From the NCBI GenBank assembly GCA_015179045.1, contig WHUZ01000061.1, positions 186,001-250,000 on the forward strand: a DNA stretch of 64,000 bases, given 5' to 3'. A model generated the notes under the pieces. It worked only from the letters and a program-made list of their open reading frames with translations, did no database searches and had not been told where the DNA came from. A program made the position numbers and the translations under genes. Source of the DNA: Kalaharituber pfeilii (lineage: Eukaryota; Ascomycota; Pezizomycetes; Pezizales; Pezizaceae). Shown in pieces: positions 62,305-64,000 of this stretch. Within the stretch, counting starts at the first letter, position 1; each line of letters starts with the position of its first letter.

Positions 62305-63743
62305 ATGGCTCCACCACAGGCAACGACATATGCGGAGTGAGTGTAACATGATTCCCCCCCACATGTTTACCCCCCTCAACCTCCGGACTGTTGCCCTACA
62401 TGCTATTCAAGAACGAAGGCATAAAGAATGCAGCAAAAAAAAAAAGCAAAGTAGAGTTATGGCTAACCATTGATACCCTCAGCTTTCTATCCTCCGAGTT
62501 CTTCAAAATTGTGCTCACGGATGCAGACCCTGACGTTCCCTTATCCGAAACCCCTGGCACCAGTACCAGCGGCTCCTCCAGCGAGACCACGAAACCTTCT
62601 TCCACGGGCGGCGCGTCGACATCTGCACCGGACTCCTCTTCCGTCTTCTACATTCACAAAGCGCTTTTGGCAAACATCTCCTCCGAGTTGCGTAAACACG
62701 TTCACAATGAGATGAAGGAAGGGAAGGAAGGAGTGATGACGCTGGGCGACGTGGACAAGGAGACAATGGCGCGGTTCGTGGAGTGGGCGTATACAGGAGA
62801 TTACCCCGTAGAGGAGACGAGTCGTCGAAGGCTTCCCGCGGGAGTGCCAGGGCTAGGGGCAGGGGCCAAAGGTGGCACTGCTGCTGGGTGAGTCGGGGGT
62901 TAATTCGTGAGTTTCCATCAAGTGAAACGTCCACTGACACCGAGCCACCGCAGGTCTGGCGGCGCGTCCAAAACCCATGATAAAACCAGCGCCGCAACCA
63001 GCCTCTTGCCGCATGCAAAGCTCTACGTCCTAGCCGACCGCTTCAATATCCCCGATCTCAAGCTCCTCAGTTACACCCGCCTCACCGACATCCTCTCCTC
63101 TAGTTGCGAAGACCCCCAGAACCCCACCCCGCCTCCTAAACGCCTAATCCCGCGCGACCTCCTTGCAGCAACAAAGTTCGCTTTCGAAAACCTCCCTCCG
63201 GATCCGCACACGACTACCAGCTCACGATTCAGAATCGACTCCGTGCGCACACCGGCGGCAGCTGCCGCTTCGGGCAACGAGGAGAACCTTCTCGAGTTCC
63301 TGGCGGGCTACGCAACGTGGGCGCTTGACTCGCTGCGGGCGGACCCCGAGTTCTGTGACTTTGTGGAGGAAAGCGCGGAGTTTGCGCGCGCACTAATATG
63401 TGGAGCCAAGCCGGCGGACACGCCACCATGGACTGGAGGTGGAGGCAAGCAGAGTAGCGGAGTGCATAGCATCCTGAACAGGCGGTGCACATATAATACT
63501 TGCGGGGGGTATATTGCCTGTGCGTACGTCCGGTGCTCTTCATGCTCACGCAACGACTATGAGGTTGGCACGGAGGTGGTGATGGGGGGTAAGAAGACTT
63601 GGATAGGTTCGGAGAGGGTGCGCGGGACCAGAACAAGCTACTCTTATACGTGTAAATGGTGTGGGCACACTGCGAATCACAGTGCGCATAGTTACTTGTA
63701 TTGCAGGAAGTGCAACAATCCGAATTTAACGTACGTGGATTAA
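62305..63743 (+). CDS. Divergent BTB/POZ protein with C-terminal cysteine-rich module, copy H
   Basis: Exons are 62305-62336 (MAPPQATTYA), 62483-62887 and 62954-63743. Introns are 62337-62482 (GTGAGT...CTCAG) and 62888-62953 (GTGAGT...CGCAG), in the same positions and phases as the family. Joined length is 1227 nt (408 aa). The BTB fold reads SSEFFKIVLTDAD, FYIHKALLANISSELRKH, GVMTLGDVDKETMARFVEWAY; then HAKLYVLADRFNIPDLKLLS, YATWALDSLRADPEFCDFV, and cysteines CTYNTC, CSSC, CKWC and CRKC. It has longer low-complexity inserts (Ser/Thr before the BTB, Gly/Ala after) and higher GC than the minus-strand copies. No duplicated flanks are present, so it is a candidate ancestral single-copy member. 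Confidence 0.87.
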
Positions 63744-64000
63744 TCTCCGCAGGCACGTCGGGCACATGGTGTACAAGGAGGCTATGGGACGAAATTTCTC
63801 GACCGGAGGGGTAAGGAAATATGCGCCTTGTGGGGTTGGATAAGTACATACTTATGTTTGTCGGTGGCAGAGGCTATGTGGTGAGGGCGGGGCGGTGAGG
63901 TTGCAGTCCTATTTTGTGTACGTACTTACGTTCCAAGTGTGAGTCAGCAAGAAGTTTCAAGGTGTTGGCAAAAGGACGCAGAGTTGTGGCTGTACACTCG
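63744..64000. other. 3' flank of BTB copy H, no gene
   Basis: This is unique sequence to the window edge with no feature I can support. Confidence 0.5.

Overview
This window reads as eukaryotic, very probably the nuclear genome of a filamentous ascomycete fungus. Genes are split by short (about 45-115 bp) GT-AG introns with GTAAGT-like donors and CTAAC/CTGAC-like branch sites. The protein families (fungal BTB/POZ proteins, a fasciclin-domain protein, fungal-type multi-pass membrane glycoproteins) and the element families (Ty1/copia, LINEs with an RNase H domain) also fit. I cannot name the species; the low gene density and heavy transposon load suit a large repeat-rich genome such as those of Pezizomycetes, but that is a guess.

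The backbone is a dispersed family of eight BTB/POZ genes (1439-2676, 9269-10525, 13177-14433, 17045-18280, 28587-29838, 36307-37481 and 60094-61349 on the minus strand; 62305-63743 on the plus strand). Almost all share one architecture: a 23-nt first exon, two introns, a BTB domain, a helical region and a C-terminal cysteine-rich module ending in CKWC...CRKC. Six look intact. The copy at 9269 has a homopolymer frameshift, and the copy at 28587 has a nonsense codon and a frameshift. Five or six of them sit in a duplicated unit whose flanks also recur. Other host genes are a fasciclin-domain gene (38140-38662), a membrane protein gene broken by transposons (42258-44562), a second membrane-glycoprotein gene (55714-57751) with a deleted relative (51937-52790), and a membrane-protein fragment split by a LINE end (32562-33372).

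Most of the rest is mobile DNA. There is a young Ty1/copia element with identical LTRs and a 5-bp duplication (3893-9268), and a decayed second copia (22819-28020). Two LINE families occur: LINE-A (11160-11933) and LINE-B (1-896, 48488-49699, 54981-55331, 59837-60089, 32978-33212). Many 35-120 bp poly(A)-tailed inserts are made only of LINE 3' ends, each flanked by 7-15 bp target duplications. A 2.9-kb DNA transposon (44523-47459) carries a gypsy-type integrase transposase, TGT...ACA inverted repeats and a 4-bp duplication, which are the hallmarks of Ginger elements. Several non-autonomous inverted-repeat elements (12195-13026, 14985-15830, 20193-22118, 39545-39990, 49816-50500) complete the set.

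The most striking observation is that the tiny LINE-A-tail inserts nearly all begin at the same base (CCCTGCC...), about 40 nt from the poly(A). They look like a defined minimal retroposon rather than randomly truncated LINE copies. LINE-B shows a parallel short class starting at CGCCATAGCC. Retroposition and DNA transposition have repeatedly hit exons and the stop-codon region of the BTB genes, and many insertions can be read precisely from their target duplications.
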